Source: Staphylococcus schweitzeri (GTDB lineage Bacteria > Bacillota > Bacilli > Staphylococcales > Staphylococcaceae). Taken from it: 64,000 bases of DNA. The stretch spans positions 74,218 through 138,217 of the forward strand of contig NZ_PPQS01000039.1 of NCBI RefSeq assembly GCF_002902405.1. The letters run 5' to 3'. Shown piece by piece: positions 22,918 through 34,036 of this stretch. Below the pieces are notes generated by a model. It was not told the DNA's origin, searched no databases, and was given only the letters and a program-made list of their open reading frames with translations. Both the position numbers and the translations under genes were made by a program. The number at the start of each line of letters is the position of its first letter. Within the stretch, counting starts at the first letter, position 1.

Positions 22918-23169
22918 ATGGCAAATATTAAATCTGCAATTAAACGTGTAAAAACAACTGAAAAAGCTGAAGCACGCAACATTTCACAAAAGAGTGCAAT
23001 GCGTACAGCAGTGAAAAACGCAAAAACAGCTGTTTCAAATAACGCTGAAAATAAAAACGAATTAGTAAGCTTAGCAGTTAAGTTAGTTGACAAAGCTGCT
23101 CAAAGTAATTTAATACATTCAAACAAAGCTGACCGTATTAAATCACAATTAATGACTGCAAATAAATAA
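22918..23169 (+). CDS. rpsT: 30S ribosomal protein S20
   Basis: 83-residue basic protein binding 16S rRNA early in 30S assembly. MANIKSAIKRVKTTEKAEARN is the characteristic N-terminus (Ala-Asn-Ile-Lys-Ser). Start at ATG 22918, directly behind a strong TAGGAGGTGACAG site; an in-frame start three codons upstream lies within that site and is rejected. Monocistronic with its own promoter and terminator, convergent with holA. Confidence 0.97.
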   Translation: MANIKSAIKRVKTTEKAEARNISQKSAMRTAVKNAKTAVSNNAENKNELVSLAVKLVDKAAQSNLIHSNKADRIKSQLMTANK

Positions 23170-23179
23170 TCTTTTTAAA

Positions 23180-23209
23180 TAAAAGTTCAAGCATAAGCTT
23201 GAACTTTTA
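23180..23209. terminator. Bidirectional terminator between rpsT and holA
   Basis: AAAAGTTCAAGC / GCTTGAACTTTT, a 12-bp perfect stem with a 4-nt loop. T runs on both strands serve rpsT (plus) and holA (minus). Confidence 0.9.
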
Positions 23210-23217
23210 TTTTTATG

Positions 23218-24192
23218 TTATAGCGATAAAATGAATAATTCGAGGATTAAATGTTTATCCATATAAGATGACTTTAATTTGTAATCAGTTTCTGCACAAG
23301 CATCCATTATATTTAACAAATCATCAAGTTGATAATGTCTTACTTGTCCTAAAGCTAATTTGACCCTATATGGATGAACACCTATCGTTTTAGCTATTTG
23401 TTGACCACTATATCCTTTCTGACTCAAAATTTTGCACTGATAAAACAAGCGATAGTTACTTGTAATTAATGCAAGTAATTTTATAGGCTCTTCTTTCATA
23501 GTAATTAAATCTTTAACTAGAAGAATCGCTTGTTCCTTTTTTCTCTTCTGTATGTATTCTGTAAGCAGGAATACATTTTGCTCTAAACTTCTGTTAATAA
23601 TTTGATTAACATCTTGTTTATTAATTGTTGGCCTGTCACCTAAAAACAAAATTAACTTTTCTAATTCTTGAGAAACAATATTAAAGTTAATACCCGTCAA
23701 TTCAATAAATAAATCTAGAGCATCACGCTTTATATCTTTAAAATTTTCATTCAATTTACTTTGAATCCATTTTTTAATTTCTTCTTCAGACATTTGCTCG
23801 ATTTTCTTTAACTTAGCATGTTTTTTTAATGTTTTTGTTAACTTCTTTCTCTCATCAAGTTTGTTTTGATATACCTCAAAAACTATTAAATTTTCACCAT
23901 CGTATTTTTCAATAAACTCTATTAATTGATCTACATTATACGTCATATCTTTCGGTGATTTTTCACCAGTAAATAAAAATGCATTTTTAACCAATATTGC
24001 TTTTTTTTCTGAAAAGAAAGGCATTGTTAATGTTTCTTCTACAATTGGTGCAATCTCTGTTTCATATAAATTGAATTTCACAAAGTTAAAATCATCTCTA
24101 TCATTTTTTAAAAATTGTGAAATAATTTCTTTACCTTGCTTTTCAACCAATTCAGGTACATCTCCATAAATAGCTACAATATTGTCGCTCAT
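23218..24192 (-). CDS. holA: DNA polymerase III delta subunit
   Basis: 324-residue clamp-loader subunit that opens the sliding clamp. The N-terminal domain starts with IVAIYGDVPELVEKQGKEII, and the helical C-terminal collar contains LLALITSNYRLFYQCKIL and KTIGVHPYRVKLALGQVR. The length matches Gram-positive HolA (YqeN). ATG after AAAGGGTGTAATGA. Downstream of comEC in the same direction, with an 80-bp gap. Confidence 0.95.
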   Translation of the reverse strand: MSDNIVAIYGDVPELVEKQGKEIISQFLKNDRDDFNFVKFNLYETEIAPIVEETLTMPFFSEKKAILVKNAFLFTGEKSPKDMTYNVDQLIEFIEKYDGENLIVFEVYQNKLDERKKLTKTLKKHAKLKKIEQMSEEEIKKWIQSKLNENFKDIKRDALDLFIELTGINFNIVSQELEKLILFLGDRPTINKQDVNQIINRSLEQNVFLLTEYIQKRKKEQAILLVKDLITMKEEPIKLLALITSNYRLFYQCKILSQKGYSGQQIAKTIGVHPYRVKLALGQVRHYQLDDLLNIMDACAETDYKLKSSYMDKHLILELFILSL

Positions 24193-24272
24193 TCATTACA
24201 CCCTTTCATACGTTTAACACATCAATAGATTATATCACGTTTTAATGATTAAACACTAATCACTTACTAAGC

Positions 24273-26450
24273 TCAATTTAACATAACATTTAAATTTTCA
24301 TCTAAATCAATTGTAACTTGTCCATTATGTTGTGAATCATAAATATGACTATGAAAACTATTTAATCTATTTATTATCTCTTTATTAGGTAGATGATATA
24401 TGTTATTTTTACCAGATGAAATCAAGCTAATTTTAGGTTGTACCGCTTCAATGAATTGTGCTGAACTGCTAGTCTTACTTCCGTGATGTCCTACTTTAAG
24501 AATATCAACTTTTGGTAGTCGATATTTCTTCAGTAATATCTCTTCATTATTTTTAGTTGCATCTCCCATTAATAATACTTTCTTATTATGATATTTAATC
24601 AAAGTAACGATTGAATACTCATTTTTGTCTTGGCTACCCTGAATATAACTATTTAAAAATGTAAAATCACTTTCTCCTATTCTAAATTGTCTTACTTGTC
24701 TCACATCTAAAAGTTTAATATTATATCTTTTAGATAAATTAGATAAAGATAACAACATCCTATCATTATAGCTACTACTATAAATCACTAAATATTTTAT
24801 TTTTAAGTGCCTCATAATATATTCTACTTCACCAATATGGTCATTATGAGGATGGGTTAATATCAAATATTCTAATTTATTAATTCCTCTTTCATTTAAA
24901 GTAGGTAAAATATGATATTTGGAAATCGAAAAGTTATTTTGAGCATTATCAGTTACCACTCTACCTCCAGTATCAATTAAAACATTTTTATTATTTCCCG
25001 CTTCATATAAAATACTGTCTCCTTGTCCTACATTTAACATCGTAATTCTATGATGTTGATTTGTTGGAAATACGAAAAATAACATAAATAAAACCATAGT
25101 ATAGATGAAAGTTAGTTTGAATTTCCTATTAGCTAATAGCCACAAAATACAATAAATGTAGATTATTAGTACAACAAGTGTCCACGTATTAATTTTCGGA
25201 ATTAAAAAATTCGTGTGATTTATTTTAATAAATAAATATAATAACCAATTGTGAAAATCGAAGCTAAGATTAACCAAATCATTCAAGGGAGTAAATTCTA
25301 TTGGAAAATGGCTGATAATAAAGAAAATAATCGATAGAGGAAATAATATCATTGAATAATATGGAACAAAAACGAGATTTGTTACAAATCCTATCCATTG
25401 TACTTGATGAAATTGAGGTATCGAAACTATAAAAGAAGCTAATTGCGCAACAAAAGTAATGACCAATAAAGACTGTATTTTCGATAATTTCTGTATAAAA
25501 GGTAATAATAAAATGATGAAAAATGAAATAATAAACGAAAATTGAAATCCAACATTGTAAATTATCTGAGGATTCGAAATAAACATAATAATAAATGCTG
25601 TCGATAATAAATTTATACAATTAAATCTTATTTGATTAGGTATTATTAAAATAATACATGTCATAATAATAGCTCTAACTGCACTAGGTGCGTAATTTGT
25701 ATACTCTGCAAACAAAACCAGTATAAAAACAGTGAAAGTTTTAATGATTATTATGGGGATGTTTAAACGTTTTAACGGCTGATAAATTAAAAAGACAATT
25801 GCAGCAATATGCGAACCACTAACTGCAAGTAAATGATATATACCTATATCTTTAACTCGATCTAAATATTCCTCACTGATGAGCTTTGTATCACCAGTAA
25901 TCAAAGCAATCACTTGATTAGGATAATTTATGTTTGAATTATATATTCGATTTATAATAAATCGCTTGTGGTTTTCTATCAAATTATTACTATCGAATTT
26001 ATAACAACTTTGCTCATTTATATTAAGTAGTTTAATAGAAATATATTTATTGTCATTAATTTGAAATTGACCTTTTACAATACAATTATAGTTTTCAAGA
26101 TTTGATACAGCTTCAATCTTTTTGCCTGATAAATAGAATGGGTATGTCTCATCGTTTAGCTTTAACACCCCTTTGTAGCTATTATTACTTTGTCGTTCAA
26201 ATGCTGTGATAACGACTCTCATGTTAATTTGTGGATTTAATTCAATTGATTTCATATGTTTTGATAATTGAAGTTCAGAAATATATAAATACCATGAGGA
26301 GAAAATAATTAGTAAGAGATAAACAGGAGCAAATATAATTTTACTTTTTCGAAAAACAATGAATAATAATAAAATAAAAAGGAATATAGAGAGCACTTTG
26401 TTTGTTATCCAAAGTACTCCTACTATTATTGATATAGCAATATAAAACAA
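24273..26450 (-). CDS. comEC: ComEC/Rec2 DNA uptake channel
   Basis: 725-residue polytopic membrane protein thought to carry single-stranded DNA across the membrane in competence. N-terminal helices and an extracellular domain (1-160) are followed by the Competence domain (VIALITGDTKLI, LLAVSGSHIAAI, about 185-460). A C-terminal metallo-beta-lactamase-like domain has LTHPHNDHIGEVEY near 530-543, VGHHGSKTSS and HLPNKEI. The reading frame is intact. It begins 4 bp after comEB. Confidence 0.95.
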   Translation of the reverse strand: MFYIAISIIVGVLWITNKVLSIFLFILLLFIVFRKSKIIFAPVYLLLIIFSSWYLYISELQLSKHMKSIELNPQINMRVVITAFERQSNNSYKGVLKLNDETYPFYLSGKKIEAVSNLENYNCIVKGQFQINDNKYISIKLLNINEQSCYKFDSNNLIENHKRFIINRIYNSNINYPNQVIALITGDTKLISEEYLDRVKDIGIYHLLAVSGSHIAAIVFLIYQPLKRLNIPIIIIKTFTVFILVLFAEYTNYAPSAVRAIIMTCIILIIPNQIRFNCINLLSTAFIIMFISNPQIIYNVGFQFSFIISFFIILLLPFIQKLSKIQSLLVITFVAQLASFIVSIPQFHQVQWIGFVTNLVFVPYYSMILFPLSIIFFIISHFPIEFTPLNDLVNLSFDFHNWLLYLFIKINHTNFLIPKINTWTLVVLIIYIYCILWLLANRKFKLTFIYTMVLFMLFFVFPTNQHHRITMLNVGQGDSILYEAGNNKNVLIDTGGRVVTDNAQNNFSISKYHILPTLNERGINKLEYLILTHPHNDHIGEVEYIMRHLKIKYLVIYSSSYNDRMLLSLSNLSKRYNIKLLDVRQVRQFRIGESDFTFLNSYIQGSQDKNEYSIVTLIKYHNKKVLLMGDATKNNEEILLKKYRLPKVDILKVGHHGSKTSSSAQFIEAVQPKISLISSGKNNIYHLPNKEIINRLNSFHSHIYDSQHNGQVTIDLDENLNVMLN

Positions 26451-26454
26451 AGCA

Positions 26455-26916
26455 TTATCCTTTAGTCAGATATTTAGCAACATATTCTGGTGAAAATGGG
26501 ATCTTTTTGAATTCAATACCAGATTGTTTTAGTAATTTTGTTGCATATTCATGATTATGATAATCTTCAGCATAATATATGCGTTTAATTCCTGCTTGAA
26601 TTATTGATTTCGTACAATTTAGGCATGGAAAATGTGTAACATAAATGGTAGCACCTTCTGTAGATACACCTTGTTTCGCACACTGTAATAAGGCATTCAT
26701 TTCAGCATGTATCGTTCTAATACAATGCCCGTCTTCAATTAAACACCCTTCATCAATACAATGTACTTCACCAGCTACAGAGCCATTATAACCACCGGCT
26801 ATAATACGATTATCTTTAACAATTGTTGCGCCTACAGATAATCTTTGACAAGTTGATCGCAATGCCAATAAATGACTTTGTGCCATAAAATATTCTTCCC
26901 ACTTGATTCTTTCCAA
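26455..26916 (-). CDS. comEB: ComEB-type dCMP deaminase
   Basis: 153-residue zinc deaminase. HAEMNALLQCA (zinc His and catalytic Glu) and HFPCLNCTKSI (two zinc Cys) are intact, and a second set of conserved Cys/His is near residues 25-50 (GEVHCIDEGCLIEDGHCIR). It likely deaminates dCMP to dUMP. TTG at 26916 is chosen because AAGGTGA lies 5 nt upstream and the product then starts ERIKWEEYFMAQS, the family N-terminus. Lies inside the comE operon. Confidence 0.93.
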   Translation of the reverse strand: MERIKWEEYFMAQSHLLALRSTCQRLSVGATIVKDNRIIAGGYNGSVAGEVHCIDEGCLIEDGHCIRTIHAEMNALLQCAKQGVSTEGATIYVTHFPCLNCTKSIIQAGIKRIYYAEDYHNHEYATKLLKQSGIEFKKIPFSPEYVAKYLTKG

Positions 26917-27007
26917 GATGTTCACCTTCCATACATAAAATTTAGTAACTTTTTCTATTAATATAAGATTAATCACTAAAAATCAAATTTGCAATCAAAA
27001 TAATCTT

Positions 27008-27685
27008 TTATATTGCAAAATATGATTTCAATTTTTCGAAAGTCTTACTGCCAAAACCTTTCACTTTCTTCAACTCTTCAATATCTTGAAATGCACCTTG
27101 CTGATTACGATGCTCTATAATAGCGTTCGCTTTAGTTTGACCCACACCTGGCACTGACATTAACTCTGATGCTGAGGCTGTATTTAAATTCACTTTGACA
27201 TTGGTATTTGATTGACCGACTTGTGATTTGTTTGTTCCAAGCTGTGATTCAACATTTTTTTGACCTTTGCGTGGAATATAAATCATTTTTTGATCTGTTA
27301 ATTTTTCGGACAAATTAATTTGACTTACATCTGCATCTTCTAACAACTCTGCTTTATTTAGTAAATCAATCACTCTATCTACAGATGACATTTTATAAAC
27401 ATTCGGATGTTTAATAGCACCCTTTACATCTACATATACAGGCCCTTTATTTTTAGTGCGTTTGTCACCATCTTTATTTTGACCTTCAACTAATTTAATA
27501 TCGTTATTATCAGTATTAAGCTGTTTAAATGATGCATCATTATTATTAACTTTATTATTTTGTAACTGATGATCTTGTCGCCAGAAAATAAATCCTGCTA
27601 ATAAAACAAATGACACTATAGCACTTATAATGTAGACCTTCCATTGATTAAAAAAATTTTTATATCGTAATAAAAATTGATACAA
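27008..27685 (-). CDS. comEA: ComEA DNA receptor
   Basis: About 225 residues. One transmembrane anchor (about residues 16-36), a low-complexity linker, an SLBB-like segment (VYVDVKGAIKHPNVYKM, DRVIDLLNKAEL, about 95-135), and a C-terminal helix-hairpin-helix pair (NLNTASASELMSVPGVGQTKANAIIEH) that binds double-stranded DNA. The start is uncertain: TTG at 27685 or 27688 sits 5-8 nt after GAGGAG, while an upstream GTG at 27694 overlaps that site. The start region lies in the 3' arm of a large hairpin. Confidence 0.88.
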   Translation of the reverse strand: MYQFLLRYKNFFNQWKVYIISAIVSFVLLAGFIFWRQDHQLQNNKVNNNDASFKQLNTDNNDIKLVEGQNKDGDKRTKNKGPVYVDVKGAIKHPNVYKMSSVDRVIDLLNKAELLEDADVSQINLSEKLTDQKMIYIPRKGQKNVESQLGTNKSQVGQSNTNVKVNLNTASASELMSVPGVGQTKANAIIEHRNQQGAFQDIEELKKVKGFGSKTFEKLKSYFAI

Positions 27686-27686
27686 C

Positions 27687-27729
27687 AAAACCACTCCTCA
27701 ACTTTATACACGGCTGAGCAAGTGGTTTT
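27687..27729. terminator. Hairpin overlapping the comEA ribosome-binding site
   Basis: AAAACCACT (27687-27695) pairs with AGTGGTTTT (27721-27729), extended inward by CCTCA/TGAGC-type pairs with one mismatch. The minus-strand 3' arm contains the comEA GAGGAG and runs into TTTTGTTG. It can act as terminator of the upstream yqeM operon and may hide the comEA ribosome-binding site. Confidence 0.65.
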
Positions 27730-27733
27730 ACTT

Positions 27734-28450
27734 TTATTTTTTGGCGATAAAAAATAATCTATCTGCATGTTCATTATGTTCATTTTCATCAAAGTCTGTA
27801 AAAGATTTAATATGATTGAATCCAATTTCTGTCAACCATTTTAAATAAGTTCCTTCTTCGAATGTCCTTTGGAAATGTGACTCGTCAAATCTAGAATATG
27901 TTTGGTCTTCATTTCGTATGAAAAATGACATATCGTGATAAACACTTAATGGTAAGTCACCTTGAATCGCATCCCATGCCAAAAAGATTCCGTCTCTATC
28001 ATCAATATAACTTTTGTTATTAAACAATGTCATCATTTTGCGTACTGTATGTACATCAAACATAAATATTCCTGATTCATTCAAATGATTATATACATTT
28101 TTAAATGTCTCGATGACAGCATTCTCATCTTGCAAATAGTTTAGAGAGTCACAAAATATTGTGATAACATCAAATGTTTGCTGTAAATCAAAAGAAGTCA
28201 TGTCACCTTCAATCCAATTAACACTTGTTGATTTTTGAGATGCAACAGTTAGCATATCTACGCTTAAATCCATGCCAGTCACTTGACCTAGATCTAATAA
28301 TTGCACAGTCAAACTTCCTGTCCCACAACCAATGTCTAAAATATTTGATTCATGCCCACAATAATTTGCAACAAGTTCAAACCATTTTTCATAAGGTTGA
28401 TCTTGTGTTAATTGATCATACACTAAACTCATTTCTGCATATTGTGACAT
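27734..28450 (-). CDS. yqeM: SAM-dependent methyltransferase YqeM
   Basis: 238-residue class I methyltransferase with NILDIGCGTGSLTVQLLDLG near residues 38-57, GMDLSVDML and the acidic motif WIEGDMTSFDL near 80-90, and FDVITIFCDSLNYL. Substrate unknown. Last gene of the yqeG–yqeM operon, starting 3 bp after rsfS, with a terminator-like hairpin just after the stop. Confidence 0.88.
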   Translation of the reverse strand: MSQYAEMSLVYDQLTQDQPYEKWFELVANYCGHESNILDIGCGTGSLTVQLLDLGQVTGMDLSVDMLTVASQKSTSVNWIEGDMTSFDLQQTFDVITIFCDSLNYLQDENAVIETFKNVYNHLNESGIFMFDVHTVRKMMTLFNNKSYIDDRDGIFLAWDAIQGDLPLSVYHDMSFFIRNEDQTYSRFDESHFQRTFEEGTYLKWLTEIGFNHIKSFTDFDENEHNEHADRLFFIAKK

Positions 28451-28452
28451 AA

Positions 28453-28806
28453 TTAATACGCAACCTGACCATAAGTTTCTAATGGTGCATCTTGATATAA
28501 TTTTTCAATATTATAATAATTTCTTTCATCTTTATGGAAAACATGTACTACAACATCCGCTAAATCAATTAAAATCCAGCGCGCTTCGTTGTATCCTTCC
28601 ATACGTTTTACTTCAACATTTTGTTCGTTAGCAGCTTCTTTAACTGCTCGAGCAATTGCTTGAACTTGGCGTTCATTATTTCCATGAGTTACAACAAAAT
28701 AATCAGTCATATCACTAATATTTTTCATTTCTAATGAAATAATATCTTCGCCTTTTTTATTGTCAACTGCATTCACTGCAATTGTTAATAATTCTTGTGA
28801 ATTCAT
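28453..28806 (-). CDS. rsfS: Ribosomal silencing factor RsfS
   Basis: 117 residues. RsfS binds L14 on the 50S subunit and blocks joining to 30S when nutrients run low. Family signature: [23 protein letters not shown] near residues 18-40, [14 protein letters not shown] near 47-60, and [28 protein letters not shown]-like C-terminus (here LYQDAP). ATG after GGATGATTAA, abutting yqeK. Confidence 0.96.
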   Translation of the reverse strand: [117 protein letters not shown]

Positions 28807-30243
<1,437 letters not shown>

Positions 30244-30247
30244 AGTG

Positions 30248-31054
30248 TTATTCTCCTTTTAATTTTTCTAAAACTGCTAATTTCATACAGTTAATATCAG
30301 CTTCTTTACCTGTCCATATTTTAAAACTTTCAGCACCTTGATAAACAAACATATCTAATCCATTATAAATCGAATTTCCTTTTTGTTCTGCCTTTACTAA
30401 GATTGGTGTTTTGTAAGGTATATAAACGATATCACTCACTAAAGAATGCTGTGAAAGGTGCTTCAATTCGATAATACTTTCATTATTTTCTGCCATACCA
30501 GCTGGGGTAGTATTAATCACAATATCAAATTCGTCTAAATACATTTCAGCATCGTTTAAAGTAATTTGATTCACATCTGAATTCCAAGATTCAAAACGAG
30601 ACAATGTTCTATTCGCGACTGTCAATTTATGCTTTACAATTTTAGATAATTCATAAGCGATGCCTTTACTTGCACCACCTGCACCCAAAATTAAAATATA
30701 CGCATTCTCTAAGTCTGGATAAACTTGGTATAAACCTTTAACATAACCAATACCATCTGTATTATACCCTATCCACTTACCTTCTTTTATCAAAACAGTA
30801 TTTACAGCACCTGCATTAATTGCTTGTTCATCAATACTATCTAGATATGGCATGATACGTTCTTTATGTGGAATTGTAACATTGAAGCCGTTTAATTTTT
30901 TTTCAGAAATAATTTCTTTAATCAAATGAAAATCCTCAATAGGAATATTTAGAGCATCATAAGTATAGTCTAACCCTAAAGACTTAAAGTTTGCATTATG
31001 CATCGACGGTGATAAAGAATGCTCAATTGGACTACCGATAACTGCAAATTTCAT
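30248..31054 (-). CDS. aroE: Shikimate dehydrogenase
   Basis: 268-residue NADPH-dependent enzyme reducing 3-dehydroshikimate to shikimate. Substrate site [14 protein letters not shown] near residues 7-20, catalytic lysine in NVTIPHKE near 59-66, and the dinucleotide fold [15 protein letters not shown] near 123-137; NTTPAGM near 182-188. ATG after AAGGTGATT. An aromatic-pathway gene within a ribosome-assembly operon. Confidence 0.97.
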   Translation of the reverse strand: MKFAVIGSPIEHSLSPSMHNANFKSLGLDYTYDALNIPIEDFHLIKEIISEKKLNGFNVTIPHKERIMPYLDSIDEQAINAGAVNTVLIKEGKWIGYNTDGIGYVKGLYQVYPDLENAYILILGAGGASKGIAYELSKIVKHKLTVANRTLSRFESWNSDVNQITLNDAEMYLDEFDIVINTTPAGMAENNESIIELKHLSQHSLVSDIVYIPYKTPILVKAEQKGNSIYNGLDMFVYQGAESFKIWTGKEADINCMKLAVLEKLKGE

Positions 31055-31066
31055 TTTTAAATCACC

Positions 31067-32167
31067 TTACAAAATAGAATTTCTTAATACTACATCAACA
31101 TTTTTAGGAACACGAACAATAACTTTTGCTCCTGGCCCAATAGTTATAAAACCAAGCCCAGAAATCATCACATCACGCTTTTCTTTACCAGTTTCAAGTC
31201 TAACAGCTTTAACTTCATTAAGATAAAAGTTTTGAGGATTTCTTGGTGGCGTTAATAACTCACCTAATTGATTACGCCATAAATCATTTGCTTTTTCTGT
31301 TTTAGTTCGATGTATATTCAATTCATTTGAAAAGAAACAAACTAATGGACGCTTGCCACCTGATACATAATCAATTCTCGCTAATCCACCAAAGAATAAT
31401 GTTTGTTCTTCATTTAATTGATAAACACGTTGCTTGATTTCTTTTTTAGGCATAATAATTTTCAATTCTTTTTCACTCACTAAATGAGTCATTTGATGGT
31501 CTTGAATAATACCTGGTGTATCGAACATAAATGAAGATTCATCTAAAGGAATATCAATCATATCCAAAGTTGTGCCTGGGAATCTTGATGTTGTTACTAC
31601 ATCTTTCTCTCCGACGCTTGCTTCAATTAATTTGTTGATTAACGTTGATTTACCTACATTTGTTGTTCCTACAATATACACATCTTCATTTTCTCTTACT
31701 TTCGCAATTGAACTTAATAAATCATCGATACCCCAGCCTTTTTCTGCTGAAATTAACACGACATCATCTGCTTCTAGTCCATATTTTCTAGCAGTTCGTT
31801 TTAACCATTCTTTAACTCGACGCTTATTAATTTGCTTCGGTAATAAATCTAATTTATTTGCCGCTAAAATAATCTTTTTATTTCCGACAATACGTTTAAC
31901 TGCATTAATAAAAGATCCTTCAAAGTCAAACACATCAACAACATTAACGACAATACCTTTTTTATCCGCAAGACCTGATAATAATTTTAAAAAGTCTTCA
32001 CTCTCTAACCCTACATCTTGAACTTCATTATAATTTTTCAATCGGAAACAACGTCTACAAATCACGTCATCACGAAACATATTATGCTCTGGTACATAAC
32101 CAGGTTTATCTTTATCTTCTGATTGAAGTGGCGCACCACAACCGATACATTTTAAAATGTCAGACAA
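31067..32167 (-). CDS. yqeH: Ribosome biogenesis GTPase YqeH
   Basis: 366-residue circularly permuted GTPase needed for 30S assembly. N-terminal treble-clef zinc finger (CIGCGAPLQ ... CRRCFRL, residues 7-42). G4 NKLDLLPK (about 105-112) comes before G1 GTTNVGKSTLINKL (about 167-180) and G3 DTPGI (about 216-220), the hallmark permutation. TTG start immediately after the yqeG stop codon, with GGGAGG inside the end of yqeG; translation is coupled. Confidence 0.97.
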   Translation of the reverse strand: MSDILKCIGCGAPLQSEDKDKPGYVPEHNMFRDDVICRRCFRLKNYNEVQDVGLESEDFLKLLSGLADKKGIVVNVVDVFDFEGSFINAVKRIVGNKKIILAANKLDLLPKQINKRRVKEWLKRTARKYGLEADDVVLISAEKGWGIDDLLSSIAKVRENEDVYIVGTTNVGKSTLINKLIEASVGEKDVVTTSRFPGTTLDMIDIPLDESSFMFDTPGIIQDHQMTHLVSEKELKIIMPKKEIKQRVYQLNEEQTLFFGGLARIDYVSGGKRPLVCFFSNELNIHRTKTEKANDLWRNQLGELLTPPRNPQNFYLNEVKAVRLETGKEKRDVMISGLGFITIGPGAKVIVRVPKNVDVVLRNSIL

Positions 32168-32695
32168 TCAATTTTCCTCCCATGTGATATAACCTTTTTT
32201 ACTGAAATGACGTAATAATCGTCTTTCAATTAATCTATTAAACTTTGTGATAAAACCATCTGTACGTTTAACTGGAACAACCATAATTGTATACAATCCT
32301 CGACGATTCCCACCGAATACATCAGTTAGCATTTGGTCCCCAATAACGACCGTTTCATCCGGTCTAATATTCATTTTGGTCATCGCTTTATCAAATGCTT
32401 TCCCCATTGGCTTTCTTGCTTTAAATATAAAATCGATGTCTAAATGCTTACTAAAACTCGCAACACGTGTTTCGTTGTTATTAGATACAATTGTGACTGT
32501 GATACCTTTTTGATTAGCTTCTTTAAACCAAGCTTTAACACGTTCTGTAGGTTCCTTAACATCCCAACCTACTAATGTATTATCCAAATCTGTTATGATA
32601 CCTTTCACGCCTTTGTCAACTAACTTGTCTAAATCAATTTGAAATATTGATTGAACATATGAATTCGGCATAAAATACTTGCGAACTAAACCCAT
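32168..32695 (-). CDS. yqeG: HAD-type phosphatase YqeG
   Basis: 175 residues. HAD motif I DLDNTLVGWD near residues 37-46, motif II IVSNN near 71-75, lysine in FKARKPMGKAF near 90-100 and motif III GDQMLTDVFGGNR near 117-129. Related proteins act as phosphatases; the substrate in Firmicutes is not established. First gene of the operon with yqeH, and conservation of the pair hints at ribosome assembly. Confidence 0.93.
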   Translation of the reverse strand: MGLVRKYFMPNSYVQSIFQIDLDKLVDKGVKGIITDLDNTLVGWDVKEPTERVKAWFKEANQKGITVTIVSNNNETRVASFSKHLDIDFIFKARKPMGKAFDKAMTKMNIRPDETVVIGDQMLTDVFGGNRRGLYTIMVVPVKRTDGFITKFNRLIERRLLRHFSKKGYITWEEN

Positions 32696-32714
32696 TCAAC
32701 TCACCTTTACCTTT

Positions 32715-33401
32715 TTATAATTGAGAAACTAATGCTTCAACTGTTTGACTAGATGATACTGCTGCTTTTTCTAAAAATGCTTCAAAACTAATTTCAGCTT
32801 CTCCATTTGCCAAGTCAGAAACAGCTCTCACAACAACAAACGGTACTTTGAATTGATAACATGTTTGCGCAATTGCTGTTGCTTCCATTTCAACCGCCAT
32901 AGCATTTGGAAATACTTTTTTAATCTTCTGACGTTGTTCTACACTACCAATAAAACTATCTCCACTCACTATCAAGCCTACTTTAGCTGATAATTTTTGT
33001 TGTTGTACAACTTGAGATACTTTTTCTATTAAAGATTTACTTGATTCAAAAATAGCTGGCATCTGTGGTATTTGACCAAATTCATAACCAAATGCTGTTG
33101 CATCTGCATCATGATATTTTAAATCATCACTTATAAGCACGTCACCGACATTTAAACTTTCATCTAAAGCTCCAGCAGAACCTGTATTAATAATGATATC
33201 CGGTTTAAACTTATTAATTAGTAATGTCGTAGAAATTGCAGCATTAACCTTTCCAATGCCACTTTGGGTAATCACTACTTCTTTTTCTTGTAAAATACCA
33301 GTATAAAATTTAACATGTGCAATTGAAATCTCGCTTAATTGTGTTAATTTATTTTTTAATATTGTAACTTCTTCTTCCATGGCACCAATTATACCAATCA
33401 T
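32715..33401 (-). CDS. mtnN: 5'-methylthioadenosine/S-adenosylhomocysteine nucleosidase
   Basis: 228-residue enzyme that cleaves adenine from MTA and SAH in SAM recycling and the AI-2 route. [10 protein letters not shown] at the N-terminus, [12 protein letters not shown] near 76-87, SGDSFIG near 150, [10 protein letters not shown] near 173-182 with the catalytic Glu, and VRAVSDLA near 197 with the catalytic Asp. ATG at 33401 lies 8 nt after GAGGTGA; an in-frame GTG four codons upstream is within the ribosome-binding site. Confidence 0.97.
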   Translation of the reverse strand: MIGIIGAMEEEVTILKNKLTQLSEISIAHVKFYTGILQEKEVVITQSGIGKVNAAISTTLLINKFKPDIIINTGSAGALDESLNVGDVLISDDLKYHDADATAFGYEFGQIPQMPAIFESSKSLIEKVSQVVQQQKLSAKVGLIVSGDSFIGSVEQRQKIKKVFPNAMAVEMEATAIAQTCYQFKVPFVVVRAVSDLANGEAEISFEAFLEKAAVSSSQTVEALVSQL

Positions 33402-33711
33402 TGTCTGATTCACCTCATTTATAAAATCCTAGCATTTGTTATTTTATCACATTTTAATCACTACCACGATAAGTATAATGATTTTCATCATAGTGCTAAT
33501 ATTTTGCAAACTTTAGCTTAATTTAACTTTCTATAAACAAACTAATTATGAAATTCTTAACTGAAGATTATATTAGTGGTGCTAATTTATTCATTGCATT
33601 CATTTTTCAAAATGAGAAAATAAAATGATACATCAAACAAAGATTCCTTTATTAATCAAGATGAAAATGATATGTTTAGATAAATAACGATGAAAATATG
33701 AGGGATGTATA
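33402..33711. other. Divergent intergenic region mtnN / small membrane gene
   Basis: No gene seen. A minus-strand TGTGATAAAAT near 33450 could be an extended -10 for mtnN. The plus-strand part is very AT-rich and must hold the promoter of the 33712 gene, but no convincing pair was found. Confidence 0.35.
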
Positions 33712-33981
33712 ATGGCACAAAACAATCAAAACAACTATGTAACAAAGATAGCCACTTGGGGTAGTTTTATCGCAATTGCTTCATTTATTATTTTATTTGT
33801 GAGCATTTTTTTAAAATTCACTTTTAATGTCCAGTTTTTAACACTGGTTATGAATATTTGTCGATATACTTTGATTTTGGGATTCATAATGATGTCATTG
33901 CCTGATATTGTTGAGAAAAATATTAAGAAAATTTTATTTGATGCATTTATCGTTATCGTTTTTATTTTCTTTTTACTATAG
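33712..33981 (+). CDS. Small membrane protein of unknown function
   Basis: 89 residues with three hydrophobic segments (about 16-36, 40-60, 70-89) after a short Asn/Gln-rich N-terminus (MAQNNQNNYVTK). The last helix runs to the C-terminus (FIFFLL). No family recognised. ATG preceded by GAGGGATG. The reverse strand also has a 115-codon open frame over this region, but it lacks a good start context. A weak terminator follows at about 34037. It may be a lineage-specific gene. Confidence 0.7.
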   Translation: MAQNNQNNYVTKIATWGSFIAIASFIILFVSIFLKFTFNVQFLTLVMNICRYTLILGFIMMSLPDIVEKNIKKILFDAFIVIVFIFFLL

Positions 33982-34036
33982 GAAATGTGAATCATTGTTA
34001 CAAAACTAATCATTAGTATTTCATTAATTCTTACAT

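Noticed and set aside
25279-25620. 113-codon frame on the minus strand inside comEC
   Set aside because: Different frame of a membrane-protein gene; comEC is intact and explains the hydrophobic composition.
31572-32021. 149-codon open frame on the plus strand opposite yqeH
   Set aside because: Low-complexity product, no ribosome-binding site, and full overlap with a well-supported GTPase gene.
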